Shown one piece after another: positions 19,301 through 27,179 of a stretch of DNA of 56,347 nucleotides. This stretch comes from Agromyces seonyuensis (GTDB taxonomy: Bacteria > Actinomycetota > Actinomycetes > Actinomycetales > Microbacteriaceae). Made by a program: the position numbers and the translations under genes. The notes below the pieces were generated by a model. That model was given only the letters and a program-made list of their open reading frames with translations, was not told the origin of the DNA and did no database searches. The number at the start of each line of letters is the position of its first letter. Position 1 is the first letter of the stretch. The stretch covers positions 1 to 56,347 of the forward strand of contig NZ_WSTA01000015.1 of the NCBI RefSeq assembly GCF_009789225.1, written 5' to 3'.

Positions 19301-20017
19301 TTCGCGATGACGCAATCCGCACCGCAACCGGTCATCACCTCCCCCGAATGGTCGGGGTCGGAGACCGGCGGCCGGCGCTACGCGCCCTTCACGGTCAACA
19401 TCGAGCGGCAGAAGCCGTTCCACACGCTCACCGGCCGGATGCACTTCTACCTCGATCACGACTGGATGCGCGATCTCGGCGAGGCGATGCCGATCTACCG
19501 GGCGCCGCTCGACATGCACCGGCTCTTCGGCGAGCCCAAGCTCGGACCGGACGGCCGCCGCCAGGTCGTCGTGCGCTACCTCACGCCCCACTCGAAGTGG
19601 TCGATCCACTCGGAGTACCAGGACAACCTCTTCATGCTCTCGCTCTCCCGCGGCGGGCCGACCGTCTGGATGAGCACCCAGGACGCCGCCGAGATCGGGG
19701 CGGCCGACAACGACTGGGTCGAGTGCGTCAACTCGAACGGCGTGCTCGTCGCCCGCGCCGTCGTCTCGCACCGGATGCCCGAGGGCGTCGTCTACGTGCA
19801 CCATGCGCAGGAGCGCACGATCGACGTGCCGAAGTCGGAGACGACCGGCCGCCGCGGCGGCATCCACAACTCCGTGACCCGCCTGCTCGTGAAGCCGACG
19901 CACCTCATCGGCGGATACGCGCAGCTCTCGTACGCGTTCAACTATCTCGGTCCGACCGGCAATCAACGCGACATGGTCGCCACGATCCGCCGCCGTTCGC
20001 AGGAGGTGACGTACTGA
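16313..20017 (+). CDS. narG: Respiratory nitrate reductase alpha subunit NarG
   Basis: This 1234-aa protein is the catalytic molybdo-bis(MGD) subunit that reduces nitrate to nitrite on the cytoplasmic face of the membrane. The FS0 cluster motif is seen as H58-x3-C62-x3-C66-x34-C101, with His as first ligand as in other NarG. DWYADLPVASPQ near residue 226 carries the Asp expected to bind molybdenum. Length agrees with the usual 1220-1250 residues. GTG 16313 is chosen from the GGGGGG ribosome binding site and because homologues start shortly before DALLxTGxFFTR; ATG at 16274 or 16283 would add 10-13 residues. It heads narGHJI, but a 142-nt gap with a palindromic repeat separates it from narH, whereas narH-narJ-narI overlap. 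Confidence 0.97.
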   Translation: MRVGVDGPASDALLATGKFFTRREQTPDHRAEFLHGGRSGDVFYRDRWSHDKVVRSTHGVNCTGSCSWKVYVKDGIITWEAQQTDYPSVGPDRPEYEPRGCPRGAAFSWYTYSPTRVRYPYVRGVLLEAYRAAKARHDGDPVLAIHDVTTNPETRARYQRARGKGGLVRASWDEAVELVAAGYVHTIKEYGPDRVAGFSPIPAMSMVSHCVGTRFTQLVGGVMTSFYDWYADLPVASPQVFGDQTDVPESGDWWDATYLMMWGSNVPVTRTPDAHWMAEVRYRGTKVVTVSPDYADNTKFADEWLPCQAGTDAALAMAMGHVILKERYVDSRVPFFVDYTRQYTDLPNLITLTEHASGGLVPGKFLTSADLAGAEPAPEDAWKTVVLDAASGVPRVPNGSMGFRYADSGEGSWNLDLGDIVPALSIRDAKVAEEPVEVLLPRFDAADGSGAVLQRGVPATRVHGILVTTVLDLMLAQYGVGRDGLPGEWPTGYDDPSTPYTPAWQEDITGVPAEACTRIAREFAQNSIDSGGRSMIIMGAGICQWFHGDATYRAILSMLILTGAMGRNGGGWAHYVGQEKCRPITGWISLANALDWARPPRTMIGTAYWYLHTDQYRYDGYAADALASPLAEGNFTGMHTADTIAQSARLGWMPFYPQFDRNPLDLADEATAAVADGHAPDAASFVADRLADRSLQAAIEDVDAPENWPRLLTLWRSNLMGSSAKGNEYFLKHLLGTHHNVLGSEESAVRPKDVRWRDEAPEGKLDLLVSADFRMTSTTLLSDVVFPAATWYEKHDLSSTDMHPFVHAFTPAIDPPWEAKSDFDLFHAIAGSFSELAKTHLGTRRDLVSVPMQHDTPGEVSQPGGVVRDWARGDVAPVPGKTMPQFVVVERDYTAIADKLATVGPLADKLGFTVKNVTYDVSHEVERLAAQGGVLPSGPAAGRPAIDTDVKLAEAILTFSGTTNGELATQGFRTLERRVGKPLADLAEGSAEKRITFAMTQSAPQPVITSPEWSGSETGGRRYAPFTVNIERQKPFHTLTGRMHFYLDHDWMRDLGEAMPIYRAPLDMHRLFGEPKLGPDGRRQVVVRYLTPHSKWSIHSEYQDNLFMLSLSRGGPTVWMSTQDAAEIGAADNDWVECVNSNGVLVARAVVSHRMPEGVVYVHHAQERTIDVPKSETTGRRGGIHNSVTRLLVKPTHLIGGYAQLSYAFNYLGPTGNQRDMVATIRRRSQEVTY

Positions 20018-20043
20018 TGCACGCGATGGCCCGGCATCGAGAG

Positions 20044-20136
20044 TTCCGTTGGTCGAGTAGGCGCTCCAGCGCCGTATCGAGACCTCGCGAATCGGCTCAC
20101 CTGGTCTCGATACGCTTCGCTACTCGACCAACGGAA
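20044..20136. repeat. Dispersed palindromic repeat, copy 2, between narG and narH
   Basis: The outer arms 20044-20059 and 20121-20136 are a perfect 16-bp inverted repeat. Inside are GTATCGAGACC and GGTCTCGATAC arms. The element shares its core with copies at 3797 and 32286 but has different flanking bases (TTCCGTT), which are also inverted. It fills most of the narG-narH gap and ends 8 nt before the narH ribosome binding site. Confidence 0.85.
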
Positions 20137-20159
20137 GCGGCCGTGGAGGTGAGCCGCTG

Positions 20160-21854
20160 ATGCGGGTGATGGCCCAGATGGGCATGGTGATGAACCTCGA
20201 CAAGTGCATCGGGTGCCACACGTGCTCGGTCACGTGCAAGCAGGCGTGGACGAACCGCGCCGGCACCGAGTACGTCTGGTTCAACAACGTCGAGACGCGG
20301 CCCGGCCAGGGCTACCCGCGCCGCTACGAGGACCAGGAGCAGTGGCGCGGCGGCTGGACGCTCAACAAGCGCGGCAACCTGAAGCTGCGCACGGGCAGCC
20401 GCCTCAAGCGCCTGCTGACGATCTTCTCGTCGCCCGTGCAGCCGAAGCTCGCCGACTACTACGAGCCCTGGACGTACGACTACCGCACCCTCACCGATGC
20501 GCCGCTCGGCGACGACTTCCCGGTTGCACGGCCGAAGTCCCTCATCACGGGCGAGGACACGAAGATCACCTGGTCGGCGAACTGGGACGACGACCTCGGC
20601 GGCGTCGCCGAGCTCGGCCACCTCGACCCCGTCGTCGAGAAGGTGCGGCGCGAGTCGGAAGACAAGATCAAGTTCCAATTCGAGCAGACGTTCATGTTCT
20701 ACCTGCCCCGCATCTGCGAGCACTGCCTGAACCCGTCGTGCATGGCCTCCTGCCCCTCCGGCGCGATCTACAAGCGCGAGGAGGACGGCATCGTCCTCGT
20801 CGACCAGGACCGCTGCCGGGGTTGGCGCCAGTGCATCACCGGATGCCCGTACAAGAAGATCTACTTCAACCACCGCACGGGCAAGGCCGAGAAGTGCACG
20901 CTCTGCTACCCGCGGCTCGAGGTCGGCCTGCCGACGGTGTGCTCCGAGACGTGCGTCGGCCGCTTGCGCTACCTCGGGCTCTTCCTCTACGACGCCGACA
21001 AGGTCACCGAGGCCGCCGCGACGCCCGACGAGCAGGACCTCTACGAGGCCCAGCTCGAACTCATGCTCGACCCGAACGACCCGGAGGTCATCGCGGCGGC
21101 ACGCGAGCAGGGCATCGAGGACGAGTGGATGGACGCAGCCCGCCGCTCGCCCGTCTACGCGCTCGCGAAGACGTACCGGGTCGCGCTGCCGCTGCACCCC
21201 GAGTACCGCACGATGCCGATGGTCTGGTACATCCCGCCGCTCTCCCCGATCGTCGACCTGCTGAGCGAGCAGGGGCACGACGCCGAGAACGCCGGCACGC
21301 TGTTCGGCGCGATCGAGGCGCTGCGCATCCCCGTCGAGTACCTCGCCGAGCTCTTCACGGCGGGCGACGCCGACATCGTCTCGACCGTGCTCGGCAAGCT
21401 CGCCGCGATGCGCGCCTTCATGCGCGACGTCGCGCTCGGCAACGAGCCCGACGAGTCGATCGCCGAGCACGTCGGGATGACCGGTGCGGAGATCCACGAG
21501 ATGTACCGGCTGCTCGCGATCGCGAAGTACGAGGAGCGCTACGTCATCCCCACCGCCCACTACGAGCAGGCGCACGAACTCGAAGAGCTCGGCTGCTCGC
21601 TCGACTTCGACGGCGGGCCGTACGAGCTGGACGCCTCGGGGCCCTTCGGCGAGGCGAGCGGCCGCCCCGCGCCCGTGGCCGTCGAGACGTTCCACGCGCT
21701 CCGGGACCGGCAGACCTCCGACGGCGCGGCCGCGGGCGACGACCTGCGGGGGCGCGTCAACCTGCTCAACTGGGACGGCAACGGCGCCCCGCGCGGCCTC
21801 TTCCCCGCGAAACGCCCAGCCGAAGACGACCCGGAGGGCGGTGCGGGCCGGTGA
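20160..21854 (+). CDS. narH: Respiratory nitrate reductase beta subunit NarH
   Basis: This 564-aa iron-sulfur subunit passes electrons from NarI hemes to NarG. Four ferredoxin-like Cys groups are visible: CIGCHTCSVTC at the N terminus, CEHCLNPSCMASC, CRGWRQCITGC, and CTLCYPRLEVGLPTVCSETC. The Trp in CRGW replaces a Cys, the known mark of the [3Fe-4S] cluster in NarH, leaving three [4Fe-4S] clusters. ATG 20160 has GGAGGTGAG at 20145-20153. It overlaps narJ by 4 nt (GTGA), which suggests coupled translation. The C terminus is polar and variable. Confidence 0.97.
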   Translation: MRVMAQMGMVMNLDKCIGCHTCSVTCKQAWTNRAGTEYVWFNNVETRPGQGYPRRYEDQEQWRGGWTLNKRGNLKLRTGSRLKRLLTIFSSPVQPKLADYYEPWTYDYRTLTDAPLGDDFPVARPKSLITGEDTKITWSANWDDDLGGVAELGHLDPVVEKVRRESEDKIKFQFEQTFMFYLPRICEHCLNPSCMASCPSGAIYKREEDGIVLVDQDRCRGWRQCITGCPYKKIYFNHRTGKAEKCTLCYPRLEVGLPTVCSETCVGRLRYLGLFLYDADKVTEAAATPDEQDLYEAQLELMLDPNDPEVIAAAREQGIEDEWMDAARRSPVYALAKTYRVALPLHPEYRTMPMVWYIPPLSPIVDLLSEQGHDAENAGTLFGAIEALRIPVEYLAELFTAGDADIVSTVLGKLAAMRAFMRDVALGNEPDESIAEHVGMTGAEIHEMYRLLAIAKYEERYVIPTAHYEQAHELEELGCSLDFDGGPYELDASGPFGEASGRPAPVAVETFHALRDRQTSDGAAAGDDLRGRVNLLNWDGNGAPRGLFPAKRPAEDDPEGGAGR

Positions 21855-22513
21855 ACCGCGCGATCGTCTACCAGGCGGCCTCGATCTGCCTCCGCTACCC
21901 CGACGACGAGGTGCTCGGGCTCGCGGCCACGATCGACGCCGCGCTCGCCGAAGCGGCGCCGAAGGCTCGGGCATCCTTCGCCCCGTTGCTGGACTGGTGG
22001 GCGACGACCCCGATCGGAGAGGTGCGGCGCGTCTACGTCGACGTCTTCGACCTGTCCAAGCGGCACGCGCTCTACCTCTCGTACTGGACCGACGGCGACA
22101 CCCGCCGCCGCGGGCAGGTGCTCGCCGACTTCAAGCAGCGCTTCCGGGAGGCCGGCCTCGAGCTCGCCGGCACGGGCGAGCTGCCCGACCACCTGCCGCT
22201 CGTGCTCGAGTACGCGCGGCACGAGCCGAAGGCCGGCGCCGGGCTGCTGCAGGACTATCGCGCGAGCCTCGAGCTCATCCGACTCGCGCTCGCCGAGCGC
22301 GGCTCCCCGTACGCCGGCGTCGTGGCCGCCGTGTGCGCCACCCTGCCGGGCGCCTCCCCGGCCGACGCGCAGCAGGCGATGGCGATGGCGGCGGCCGGGC
22401 CGCCTGCGGAATCCGTGGGCCTCGCAGACGCCGATCCTCGGCTCATCCCGCTCGAGCCCCGCGCGTCGCGACCGTCCGACACGAAGCTCATCCCCGTGGG
22501 AGGCCGGCGATGA
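21851..22513 (+). CDS. narJ: Nitrate reductase molybdenum cofactor assembly chaperone NarJ
   Basis: This 220-aa soluble protein belongs to the TorD/NarJ chaperone family, which binds apo-NarG, helps insert the molybdenum cofactor and holds back membrane docking. YVDVFDLSKRHALYLSYW is the diagnostic NarJ segment (around residues 62-79), followed by LPDHLPLVLEY. The GTG start at 21851 overlaps the narH stop as GTGA, and its TGA overlaps the narI ATG as ATGA, so narHJI are probably translationally coupled. Confidence 0.93.
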   Translation: MNRAIVYQAASICLRYPDDEVLGLAATIDAALAEAAPKARASFAPLLDWWATTPIGEVRRVYVDVFDLSKRHALYLSYWTDGDTRRRGQVLADFKQRFREAGLELAGTGELPDHLPLVLEYARHEPKAGAGLLQDYRASLELIRLALAERGSPYAGVVAAVCATLPGASPADAQQAMAMAAAGPPAESVGLADADPRLIPLEPRASRPSDTKLIPVGGRR

Positions 22514-23310
22514 ACTGGGACGTGGTGCTCTGGGGCATCCTGCCCTACGTCATGGTCGCGATCCTCGTCGGCGGCCTCGTCTGGCGCTACCGCTACGACC
22601 AGTTCGGCTGGACGACGCGTTCGTCCCAGCTCTACGAGTCGCGGCTGCTGCGCATCGGCTCGCCGCTGTTCCACTTCGGCATCCTCGTCGTGATCGTCGG
22701 CCATGTCATCGGCCTCGTCATCCCGAAGGCGTGGACCGAGGCCGTCGGCGTCTCCGAGGAGATGTACCACGTCGTCGCGCTCGGCCTCGGGTCGGTCGCG
22801 GGCATCGCGACGCTCGTCGGCGTCGGCATCCTCGTCTACCGGCGGCGCACCACCGGCCCCGTCTTCGCCGCCACGACCAAGAACGACAAGACGATGTACG
22901 TCGTGCTCGTCGCGGCGATCCTCGCGGGGCTCTCGACGACGCTCATCAGCGTGTTCGGGCCGCACGAGGAGGTCACCTACCGGGACACGGTCTCGCCGTG
23001 GTTCCGATCGCTGTTCTGGTTCCAGCCCGACATCGCCTCGATGGCCGAGGCATCCTTCGCCTTCAAGCTGCACACGCTCATCGGCATGGCGCTCTTCATC
23101 ATCTGGCCGTTCACCCGACTCGTGCACGCCTTCACCGCGCCGGTGCAGTACCTGTTCCGGCCCTACATCGTCTATCGCTCCCGCGACGGCCGTCCCGTGC
23201 CGACGTCGAGCGGCCGTCGCGGCTGGGCGCCGATCGGCACCCCCGACCGCGAACGCGACCGAGGGCGCCGCCGCGGGCGCTCCGATGCCGGCAGCACCAC
23301 GAGGAGGTAA
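22510..23310 (+). CDS. narI: Respiratory nitrate reductase gamma subunit NarI (cytochrome b)
   Basis: This 266-aa membrane subunit oxidises quinol and carries two b hemes. Five hydrophobic segments are visible (about 6-24, 50-71, 88-109, 128-147, 185-206). The four heme-ligand histidines expected from E. coli NarI (His56, 66, 187, 205) are matched by H55, H65, H188 and H206. The last 40 residues are a cytoplasmic Arg-rich tail longer than needed for the fold. ATG 22510 overlaps the narJ stop by four bases. narK starts 3 nt downstream, so the five genes probably form one transcript. Confidence 0.96.
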   Translation: MNWDVVLWGILPYVMVAILVGGLVWRYRYDQFGWTTRSSQLYESRLLRIGSPLFHFGILVVIVGHVIGLVIPKAWTEAVGVSEEMYHVVALGLGSVAGIATLVGVGILVYRRRTTGPVFAATTKNDKTMYVVLVAAILAGLSTTLISVFGPHEEVTYRDTVSPWFRSLFWFQPDIASMAEASFAFKLHTLIGMALFIIWPFTRLVHAFTAPVQYLFRPYIVYRSRDGRPVPTSSGRRGWAPIGTPDRERDRGRRRGRSDAGSTTRR

Positions 23311-23313
23311 CCG

Positions 23314-24537
23314 ATGAGCACGGAACGCACCGACGCGCCGACGCCTGAAGCGACCGCACTGCCCGGGCGGGGACGCAACCTCGCGCTCGCGCTGCTGGCG
23401 TTCGCCATCACGTTCTGGGCGTGGAACATGATCGCGCCGCTCGGCGTGCGGTACGCCGAGGACCTCGGCCTGGACTCGACGCAGCAGTCGCTGCTCGTCG
23501 CGACCCCGGTCATCGTCGGCTCGCTCGGACGCATCATCACCGGCGCCCTCACCGACCGCTTCGGCGGGCGGCTCATGTTCACCGTGCTCACTGCGTTCTC
23601 CGCGCTCCCCGTGCTGCTCGTCATGTGGGCCGGGGATGCCGGCTCCTACGCCTTGCTCCTCGTCTTCGGCTTCCTGCTCGGCATCGCCGGCACGACCTTC
23701 GCCGTCGGCATCCCGTTCGTCAACGCCTGGTACGACCCGGCGCGGCGCGGGTTCGCGACGGGCCTCTTCGGCGCGGGGATGGGCGGCACCGCCCTGTCGG
23801 CCTTCTTCACGCCCCGCTTCGTGCAGTGGTTCGGGTACAACGCGACCCACTGGATCATGGCGATCGCCCTCGTGGCCGTCGCGATCATCGTCTGGCTGTT
23901 CATGCGGGACTCGCCGGACTGGAAGCCCAACACCGACAAGGTGCTGCCGAAGCTCGCCGCCGCGTCCAAGCTCGCGGTGACGTGGCAGATGGCCTTCCTC
24001 TACGCGGTCACGTTCGGCGGCTTCGTGGCCTTCTCGACGTACCTGCCGACCTACCTCAACGTCGTCTACGCCTACGACCTCGCCGACGCCGGCGCCCGCA
24101 CCGCCGGCTTCGCGATCGCCGCCGTCGTCTGCCGCCCGCTCGGCGGAGTGCTGAGCGACAAGATCGGCCCGGCGCGGGTGCTCATGATCTCGCTCGCGGG
24201 CGCCGCCGTGATGGCGGTCGTGCTCGCGTTCGTGCCGCCGCCGGAGCTCGCCGCCGGCACCTCGTTCGTGCTCATGGCCGCGTTCCTCGGGCTCGGCACG
24301 GGCGCCGTGTTCACCTGGGTCGCACAGCGCTCGCCGGCGGCGAGGGTCGGCACGGTGACGGGCATCGTCGGCGCGGCGGGCGGCCTCGGCGGGTACTTCC
24401 CGCCGCTCGTGATGGGCTCGACCTACGCGGCGACGGGCAGCTACACGATCGGCCTCGGCCTGCTCTGCCTGACCGCGGTCATCGCCCTCGTCTTCACGAT
24501 CGGCCTCGGACGCCGCAAGGTCGAAGACGCGGCCTGA
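23314..24537 (+). CDS. narK: Nitrate/nitrite MFS transporter NarK
   Basis: This 407-aa protein has about 12 hydrophobic helices. It fits the nitrate-nitrite porter family, which imports nitrate with protons or exchanges it for nitrite. GRIITGALTDRFGGR is the MFS A-type loop between helices 2 and 3. GTTFAVGIPFVNAWY and RRGFATGLFGAGMGGTALS match the nitrate signature region, and the later GAAGGLGGYFPPLVMG is the second signature. AGGAGG lies six bases before the ATG. Whether it is a NarK1 (symport) or NarK2 (antiport) type cannot be settled from sequence alone; its place at the end of narGHJI supports a role in nitrate respiration. Confidence 0.94.
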   Translation: MSTERTDAPTPEATALPGRGRNLALALLAFAITFWAWNMIAPLGVRYAEDLGLDSTQQSLLVATPVIVGSLGRIITGALTDRFGGRLMFTVLTAFSALPVLLVMWAGDAGSYALLLVFGFLLGIAGTTFAVGIPFVNAWYDPARRGFATGLFGAGMGGTALSAFFTPRFVQWFGYNATHWIMAIALVAVAIIVWLFMRDSPDWKPNTDKVLPKLAAASKLAVTWQMAFLYAVTFGGFVAFSTYLPTYLNVVYAYDLADAGARTAGFAIAAVVCRPLGGVLSDKIGPARVLMISLAGAAVMAVVLAFVPPPELAAGTSFVLMAAFLGLGTGAVFTWVAQRSPAARVGTVTGIVGAAGGLGGYFPPLVMGSTYAATGSYTIGLGLLCLTAVIALVFTIGLGRRKVEDAA

Positions 24538-24558
24538 GCGGCGGAGCGGGCCTCGCGC

Positions 24559-24564
24559 TAGCGT
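24559..24564 (+). promoter_or_regulatory. Possible -10 box (TAGCGT) for a leaderless DUF1801 gene
   Basis: TAGCGT ends six bases before ATG 24571, with no ribosome binding site in between. This would place the transcription start at the A of the start codon. Confidence 0.45.
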
Positions 24565-24570
24565 CGGCCC

Positions 24571-24996
24571 ATGGAGCGCACCGGAGCCGACGTCGACGCC
24601 TTCCTCGCCGAGCACGAGCGGGCGGCCGAGCTGGAGGCGCTCGACGGCCTCATCCGGGCCGAGCTCGGCGGACTCGAGCGGGTGCTGTGGGAGGGGCCGA
24701 TGTGGGGCGGCACTTTCCAGCGGATCGTCGGATACGGCGCGATCGAGCAGCCACGCCCGAAGGGACCGCCCGTCCAGTGGTTCCTCGTCGGGCTCGCCGC
24801 GCAGCGGGCGCACCTCTCGCTCTACGTCAACGCGGCGGACGCCGACGGCTCCCTCGTGCGGCAGTTCGCCGACCGGCTCGGCGACGTGAAGATCGGCGCG
24901 GCCGCGATCACGTTCCACCGCGTCGCCGACCTCGACCTCGCCGCCTTCGGCGACCTCCTCCGCCGCGCCAGGGCGCTCGCGCCGGATGCGCGGTGA
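24571..24996 (+). CDS. DUF1801 (YdhG/YjbR-like) domain protein
   Basis: This 141-aa soluble protein resembles the DUF1801 family. It has an N-terminal helix pair, then VLWEGPMWGGTFQRIVGYG followed by WFLVGLAAQRAHLSLYVNA, the beta-rich core of the family, and a C-terminal VADLDLAAFGDLLRRA helix. Members are thought to bind small ligands or iron but no reaction is established. It follows narK by 33 nt yet seems to have its own -10 box, so it may be transcribed separately. It is convergent with the acetyltransferase gene. Confidence 0.75.
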   Translation: MERTGADVDAFLAEHERAAELEALDGLIRAELGGLERVLWEGPMWGGTFQRIVGYGAIEQPRPKGPPVQWFLVGLAAQRAHLSLYVNAADADGSLVRQFADRLGDVKIGAAAITFHRVADLDLAAFGDLLRRARALAPDAR

Positions 24997-25027
24997 ACTC
25001 GTCCCGTGCCGTCGGTGAACCCCGGCC

Positions 25028-25585
25028 TCAGCCCTGCCACTCCCGCTCGAGGATCGCGTAGGAGCCAGTGTCGGTCCATTCGCCCTTGAGGAACATGTGC
25101 TCGAGGATGTGCGCCTCCTTGCGCATCCCGAGGCGTTCGCAGAGCCGCACCGACGCCCCGTTGCGCGGGTCGAGTTCGGCGACGACGCGGTGCAGGCCGA
25201 TCTCCTCGAACGCGAGCCGCAGCAGCAGCCTCGCCGACTCGGCGGCGAAGCCGCGGCCCTGCGCCTCCGGGAGGAGGATCCAGCCGAGCTCCGCGGTGCG
25301 GTCGTCGACGCTTGTCAGCTCGAGGTACATCGTGCCGAGGAACTCGCCCTCGGCCCCCCGGATCGCCGGCTGGACGTAGTCGCCCTTCCCGGCGAGCCGC
25401 ACGGCGGCCGAGTCGGTCGCGAGCACGTCGACGACCTGCTCCCGTGTGCGCGCCTCGTAGAGCAGGTAGCGGCAGATCTCCGGGTCGCCCTGCATCCGGG
25501 CGAGCTCGTCGAGATCGTCGGGGCGCAGCAACTCGAGGCGCACGCGCTCGCCGGCGAGCGGATGGAACTCCCACGGCAGGCTCAT
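25028..25585 (-). CDS. GNAT-family N-acetyltransferase (RimJ/RimL-like)
   Basis: This 185-aa protein fits the Acetyltransf_3 branch of GNAT enzymes, which move acetyl from acetyl-CoA to an amine such as a protein N terminus. Evidence: VRLELLRPDDLDELARM at the start, ELGWILLPEAQGRGFAAES as the acetyl-CoA pyrophosphate loop (Q/R-x-x-G-x-G/A form) and NGASVRLCERLGMRKEAH near the end, the usual C-terminal signature. ATG 25585 is chosen; the upstream bases on the minus strand read CAGGATGACCGC, a fair ribosome binding site. The substrate is unknown. Confidence 0.88.
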   Translation of the reverse strand: MSLPWEFHPLAGERVRLELLRPDDLDELARMQGDPEICRYLLYEARTREQVVDVLATDSAAVRLAGKGDYVQPAIRGAEGEFLGTMYLELTSVDDRTAELGWILLPEAQGRGFAAESARLLLRLAFEEIGLHRVVAELDPRNGASVRLCERLGMRKEAHILEHMFLKGEWTDTGSYAILEREWQG

Positions 25586-25716
25586 GCGGTCATCCTGCAC
25601 GGCGGGAGGCCCGCCGCGTCGACGCGGCGTCGCGAGTCGTCGCCCCTCGATCGATCGGCGCGCGAGTTCACCCGGTGGGCCCCGGACGGGGGCTGCGGGC
25701 GCGGCGCCCCCTTCCG

Positions 25717-25722
25717 TAGACT
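25717..25722 (+). promoter_or_regulatory. Possible -10 box (TAGACT) of the UbiA-GtrA unit
   Basis: TAGACT lies 35 nt before ATG 25758, which has GAGGGA as ribosome binding site. No convincing -35 was found. Confidence 0.3.
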
Positions 25723-25757
25723 TCCCGCGTCCGACCGGGTTTCGAGCATCGAGGGAT

Positions 25758-27179
25758 ATGACCGAGAAGATCGCCGTCGACCTGGACGGCACGCTCATCC
25801 GCAGCGACCTGCTGTGGGAGTCCGCGGTGCGCCACGTGCTCCGCACGCCGCTCGGCTGGGCCGACGTGCTCGCCTGGACGGCCCGCGGACCCGTCGAGCT
25901 GAAGAGCCGCCTCGCCGAGCGGGTCGACCTCGACATGTCGTTGCTGCCGTACAACGCCGGACTCCTCGCCCTCCTCGAGGAGCGGCGAGCCGAAGGTGCG
26001 GAGATCGTGCTCGCGACGGCGGCGTCCCGGCCCTACGCCGAAGCGGTCGCGGCGCACCTGGGCGGCTTCGACGCCGTCATCGCGACCCCGCCGGAGGGGC
26101 CGAACCTGCGCTCGGCCGAGAAGGCCCGCGCGGTCGACGAGCACTTCGGCGGCGGGCCGTGGACGTACGCGGGCGACAGCGTCAAGGATCTCTCCGTCTG
26201 GGAAGGCGCCGCCGCGGCGATCGCCGTCGACGCGCCGCGCTCCGTCCGCGGTCGCCTCGCCGACCAGGGCATCCCGGTCGTCGACGCCGACTTCCCGCGC
26301 CGCTCGAAGGCGCGCGCCTGGATCTCCCAGCTCCGCGTCCACCAGTGGGCGAAGAACCTCCTCGTCTTCGTGCCGCTCGCGACCGCGCAACTGCTCGCCG
26401 ACCCGGCCGCGCTGCTGAGCGCCGTGCTCGCCTTCCTGGCGTTCAGCCTCACCGCGTCGAGCGTCTACATCTGGAACGACCTCACCGACATCGACGCGGA
26501 CCGCCGTCATCGCAGCAAGCGCCACCGGCCCATCGCCGCGGGGACGATCCCCATCCCGCACGCCATCGTGGGGGGCACGGTCGTCGGGCTCGCCGGGTTG
26601 GGGCTCGCGCTCGTCGTCGGGCCGTGGTTCCTCGTCACGATCCTCGCGTACGTCGTCATGACGACGCTCTACTCGTTCTGGCTGAAGCGGAAGGTGATCA
26701 TCGACGTCACCACGCTCGCGCTGCTCTACACGTGGCGCCTCGTCGCCGGTTGCATCGCGATCGCCGTGGTGCCCACGATCTGGCTGCTCGCCTTCGCCGC
26801 GTTCTTCTTCTTCGGTCTCGCGCTCGTCAAGCGCTACAGCGAGCTCTACGCGGTCGGCGCGAAGGGCACGGCCCGCGGCTACGAGCGCGGCGACGCGCAG
26901 CTCGTGCTCGCGCTCGGCGTCGCCTCGAGCCTCATCGCGGTGCTCGTCTTCGTGCTCTACATCGACTCGGCGGCGAGCGACGAGGCGTACCGCATCCCGC
27001 AGATCCTCTGGCTCGCGGTGCCGCTCCTGCTCTATTGGGTGTCCCGGCTCTGGCTCGTCACCATCCGGGGCGAGATGCACGACGATCCGCTCATCTACGC
27101 GGTCCGCAACCGCGTGAGCCTGGCGACCTTCGGGCTGATCGCGATCGTCTGGATCGCTGCGACGGTGCTGGGCGGATGA
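25758..27179 (+). CDS. HAD phosphatase-UbiA prenyltransferase fusion (decaprenyl-phosphate phosphoribosyltransferase-like)
   Basis: The 473-aa protein joins two domains. Residues 1-180 are HAD-like: DLDGT (8-12) is motif I, TAAS near 87-90 is motif II, and GDSVKD near 139-144 is motif IV. Residues 190-473 are a UbiA-type membrane prenyltransferase with the metal-diphosphate motif NDLTDIDAD (240-248), a second Asp-rich region around DVTTLALLYTWR, and eight or nine helices. UbiA proteins near GtrA in actinobacteria often make decaprenyl-phosphoryl-5-phosphoribose, and the HAD part could then remove the 5-phosphate to give decaprenyl-phosphoribose. This two-step function is inferred. Its ATG is supported by GAGGGA, and it overlaps gtrA by 4 nt. 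Confidence 0.85.
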   Translation: MTEKIAVDLDGTLIRSDLLWESAVRHVLRTPLGWADVLAWTARGPVELKSRLAERVDLDMSLLPYNAGLLALLEERRAEGAEIVLATAASRPYAEAVAAHLGGFDAVIATPPEGPNLRSAEKARAVDEHFGGGPWTYAGDSVKDLSVWEGAAAAIAVDAPRSVRGRLADQGIPVVDADFPRRSKARAWISQLRVHQWAKNLLVFVPLATAQLLADPAALLSAVLAFLAFSLTASSVYIWNDLTDIDADRRHRSKRHRPIAAGTIPIPHAIVGGTVVGLAGLGLALVVGPWFLVTILAYVVMTTLYSFWLKRKVIIDVTTLALLYTWRLVAGCIAIAVVPTIWLLAFAAFFFFGLALVKRYSELYAVGAKGTARGYERGDAQLVLALGVASSLIAVLVFVLYIDSAASDEAYRIPQILWLAVPLLLYWVSRLWLVTIRGEMHDDPLIYAVRNRVSLATFGLIAIVWIAATVLGG

